Assembly (NCBI GenBank): GCA_036375895.1
Contig: DASVBJ010000119.1
Coordinates: 1 to 14,981 of the forward strand
Direction of reading: 5' to 3'
DNA from: DASVBJ01 sp036375895
Lineage (GTDB): Bacteria; Actinomycetota; Actinomycetes; JACCUZ01
DNA: 14,981 nucleotides
Shown: piece after piece, positions 13,080-14,981 of the stretch
How the letters are laid out: each line of letters begins with the position of its first letter
How positions within the stretch are numbered: the stretch's first letter is position 1
Program-made: the position numbers and the translations under genes
The notes under the pieces: generated by a model
Told to the model about the DNA's origin: nothing
Databases searched by the model: none
What the model saw: the letters and a program-made list of their open reading frames with translations, nothing else

Positions 13080-13590
13080 TCACCACTCGTTCCGGAGTCG
13101 GCGTCAGGAGCTGGTAGAGGACGTTGTCCTGCCACGCACCGGCGATGTGCATGTACGACCGAGCCTCGCCGTACTTCTCGAAGCCGACGCGCTGAAGCAC
13201 GCGCTGGGAGCGCCGGTTGCATGTCAGGGTCTCTGCCTGGATTCGGTGCAGTCGAAGGTCGCCGAATGCGAGGTCTGCAGCCTCCCGGAGGGCGGCGGTC
13301 GCAAGCCCCTGACCTTGAGCCCGCTCGGCCAACCAGTAGCCGACGCTGCACGACTGAAAAGCCTCCCGGATGACGGCGGCGACGGTACGGGTCCCCGCCA
13401 CACCGCCGCTGCTGTCCATGATGACCAGGGGGAAGGCGCTGCCGGTCTCCTTCTGCGCCAGGACTGCCTCAACGGCGTGCCGCTCGCTGCCCGCGGTACC
13501 GGCGAACGGTGGCTGCCGCTCCCGGGGGAGCCGGCACTGCCGAGTGTTCCTCTGGAGACCGCTGGCCGGTTTGTCATCGTCCGCGGCCGC
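13069..13590 (-). pseudogene. GNAT N-acetyltransferase (RimJ/RimL type), 5'-truncated, no start in the homologous frame
   Basis: The minus-strand frame encodes a RimJ/RimL-like acetyltransferase that transfers acetyl from acetyl-CoA to an N-terminal or other amine. The core is intact: SCSVGYWLAERAQGQGLATA with the acetyl-CoA loop (AQGQGLAT), FGDLRLHRIQAETLTCNRRS, QRVLQRVGFEKYGEARSYM and a normal end IAGAWQDNVLYQLL. The first usable ATG is at 13419 and would give 116 residues starting inside the fold. Upstream the same frame stays open to a TGA at 13591-13593 and still reads like family sequence (LQRNTRQCRLPRERQPPFAG, then SERHAVEAVLAQKETGSAFP), but contains no ATG, GTG or TTG. Family members are about 180-200 residues, so the first part of the gene has been lost. 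A functional 116-residue product is possible but less likely. Confidence 0.6.
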
Positions 13591-13651
13591 TCAAGGCGTC
13601 CTTAATAGGGGGACGATGGTTCAGGGATGACCCGTGGGAGGGGTCGTGGCG

Positions 13652-14179
13652 GTGCGAGAGCGGCACGAGGCGGCGTTCCACGAGTTCGTGGCGGTCCGCT
13701 CGTCCCGTCTCTTCCGGACCGCGCTCCTCATGGTGGGCGACTACCAGCTGGCCCAGGATCTATTGCAGGAGTCTCTGGTCAAGACCTACGCAGCCTGGCC
13801 GCGGCTGCGCGACGTGGGCAACGCCGAGGCGTACACCCGCAGGGTCATCGTGACGACCTCGACCTCGTGGCGCAGGCGGAACTCGTTCCACGAGCGACCG
13901 GCCGAAGCACTGCCTGACGGTGTGGTGGCCGACATGGCGGACTTGATCGCCGCCGATGCTGACCTGTGGACCCATCTGCACGCCCTACCGTCGCGGCAGC
14001 GGGCGGCGGTCGTGCTGCGCTATTGCCAGGACCTCTCCGAAGTCCAGACCGCCGAGTTGATGGCCTGCACGGTGGGCAGCGTGAAGCGGCACGCTTCGCG
14101 GGGGCTGGCCAAGCTGCGCGCCCGGATGGGCGCGCAGCTCGACCTGCCATCTGCGGACGAGTCGGAGGTGACGTCATGA
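13652..14179 (+). CDS. SigE-family ECF RNA polymerase sigma factor
   Basis: About 175 residues, the normal size for the actinobacterial SigE-family (ECF) sigma factors, which direct RNA polymerase to stress or envelope promoters. Region 2 is RLFRTALLMVGDYQLAQDLL with ESLVKTYAAWPRLR, and region 4 is LPSRQRAAVVLRYCQDLSEV, QTAELMACTVGSVKRHASRG and LAKLRARM. The two are joined by a short linker as in minimal ECF factors. Three in-frame GTGs (13634, 13646, 13652) surround GGGAGGGG at 13636-13643. Starts at 13646 or 13652 leave that sequence as ribosome binding site; 13652 is reported because its spacing is most usual. The stop overlaps the next ATG as ATGA, typical of sigma/anti-sigma pairs. The promoter is not clear; the AT-rich TTAATA at 13602 is the best -10 candidate. 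Confidence 0.9.
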   Translation: MRERHEAAFHEFVAVRSSRLFRTALLMVGDYQLAQDLLQESLVKTYAAWPRLRDVGNAEAYTRRVIVTTSTSWRRRNSFHERPAEALPDGVVADMADLIAADADLWTHLHALPSRQRAAVVLRYCQDLSEVQTAELMACTVGSVKRHASRGLAKLRARMGAQLDLPSADESEVTS

Positions 14180-14981
14180 ATGCCTCGCTTCGCGACCTCG
14201 GCGAGCGTGCCGAGGCGGTACGGGCGCCACAGCTGGACGTTGCGGCGCTGGTGACGGCGGGCGAGTCGCGGATCCGTCGGCGCCGTCTCGCGGCCGTGGC
14301 CGCGGTCACCGCGGCAGTCGTGGCGGTGGTGGGCGGTGCAGTGATCGCGTCGCCAGGCACCCGCGAGAGCGCGCCGGCACCTGCACGGCCCGACCGGGGG
14401 AACACCGACCCGGACACCGTGCAGACCGGCCCGGCGGCCCGGCGGCTGACCTACTCCGTGGGCACCACCATCCATTGGGGCGACCAGACGATCGACGTCC
14501 GGCAGCAGGCCAACCGGTCGCCGCGCGCGCGGAAGGTGCTCGACTACGTGGACGCCACTGACGACGGTGCTGTCTTCGTCACCGGCCTACCCCTCGTCCG
14601 GGACGGAGGTGGATGGGGCCTCCCGGTCGGTCCGGCGGCGGTGTGGTTCACCAGCGGGTCGGCGCCGGTGCGGATCGGAACCACCTGGGGCAGCAGGATC
14701 CGGGGCTTCGGGATCGCCCCCACGGTGAACGGATCGACCCTGGCGTGGATCGACCCGGGAACGAAGACCGGACCCGCTGCGGTCGTGGTCTATGACACCG
14801 GGCATATGAAGGAGCTGGCCCGGTTGGGAGGCGCAGACGCCGTCCCTCTCGCGGTCTACGACGACGTCGTCTACTGGTCGCCCGACGGAAACGCCTGCCA
14901 GCGGTATCTCCCCTCGGGAGCCGCGTACGGCTGCACGCCGACCGCGCGGGTGATGCGCTTCGACACGGCGTCCGGGCGGCA
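14176..14981 (+). CDS. Single-pass membrane protein, probable anti-sigma partner (3' end outside the window)
   Basis: Open frame of 268 codons running off the right edge, starting MNASLRDLGERAEAVRAPQL with ATG 14176 overlapping the sigma stop (ATGA). A short cytoplasmic N-terminus of about 37 residues ends in a basic cluster (IRRRR), followed by one membrane helix at about 38-59 (LAAVAAVTAAVVAVVGGAVI). Then comes a Pro/Asp-rich linker and a large extracytoplasmic part with repeated short Trp/Tyr strands (GTTIHWGD, AAVWFTSG, TLAWIDPG, DVVYWSPDG) suggesting a beta-propeller-like fold, and two Cys at about 241 and 253. The cytoplasmic stub is too short for a classical zinc-binding anti-sigma domain. 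The anti-sigma role is inferred from coupling to the sigma gene and from topology, not from a recognised domain. Confidence 0.75.
   Translation, partial: MNASLRDLGERAEAVRAPQLDVAALVTAGESRIRRRRLAAVAAVTAAVVAVVGGAVIASPGTRESAPAPARPDRGNTDPDTVQTGPAARRLTYSVGTTIHWGDQTIDVRQQANRSPRARKVLDYVDATDDGAVFVTGLPLVRDGGGWGLPVGPAAVWFTSGSAPVRIGTTWGSRIRGFGIAPTVNGSTLAWIDPGTKTGPAAVVVYDTGHMKELARLGGADAVPLAVYDDVVYWSPDGNACQRYLPSGAAYGCTPTARVMRFDTASGR

Noticed and set aside
13224..13577. 117-codon minus-strand frame starting ATG 13577 as the true GNAT start region
   Set aside because: Its sequence is low-complexity Ser/Gly/Arg/Pro and unlike the family, while the neighbouring frame keeps GNAT-like sequence; a frameshift joining the two cannot be excluded but is not supported.
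1..14981. Defence island, toxin-antitoxin, phage, IS or biosynthetic cluster
   Set aside because: All well-supported genes belong to metabolic, repair, transport or regulatory families; no transposase, recombinase, nuclease-defence pair, CRISPR repeat, tRNA or rRNA could be identified on either strand.

Overview
The window is very GC-rich (roughly 72% by eye), with strong G/C third positions, many GTG starts and dense head-to-tail genes. Gene content and protein flavour point to a high-GC actinobacterium, most likely Nocardioides or a close relative in the Nocardioidaceae; the taxonomy is inferred from protein character, not from a marker gene. The window is mainly ordinary chromosome. I see no rRNA, tRNA, CRISPR array, transposase or phage gene.

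Layout. Positions 1-7801 are almost entirely on the minus strand. In transcription order from the right these are a DUF3000 protein, an atypical LuxR-type response regulator, ribonuclease D (DEDDy plus HRDC), a two-gene iron-uptake unit (efeU permease plus a cupredoxin-type lipoprotein) behind a DtxR/IdeR-like iron box, an AlkD-type DNA glycosylase translationally coupled to a SAM methyltransferase, a RibD/DHFR-like reductase, and a thiolase that runs off the left edge. Positions 7891-9798 carry an EamA/DMT transporter and hemE on the plus strand. A DUF4349 lipoprotein on the minus strand (9831-10766) separates hemE from the overlapping pair hemG-hemQ (10889-12998, plus). After that come a 5'-truncated GNAT acetyltransferase (minus) and, reading off the right edge, a SigE-family ECF sigma factor overlapping a membrane protein that is probably its anti-sigma partner.

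Functional themes. hemE, hemG and hemQ are consecutive-pathway enzymes of the coproporphyrin-dependent heme route used by Actinobacteria: uroporphyrinogen decarboxylase, coproporphyrinogen oxidase and coproheme decarboxylase. The ferrochelatase step is not in the window. The efeU/lipoprotein unit imports iron and is probably repressed under iron-replete conditions, so the window holds both iron acquisition and heme synthesis. The hemE, DUF3000, RNase D, response regulator and thiolase grouping resembles a neighbourhood known from other Actinobacteria.

Points worth a second look: a palindrome-dense 150-bp gap at 3211-3370 with a perfect 18-bp inverted repeat; an EfeO-like lipoprotein without the M75 peptidase domain; a receiver domain lacking the acidic pocket and lysine; candidate operators upstream of the thiolase and between DUF3000 and the EamA gene; a candidate ECF promoter for the DUF4349 lipoprotein; a 17-bp direct repeat supplying stop codons to two convergent genes; and a GNAT gene that has lost its start. 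No clearly new multi-gene system was found.
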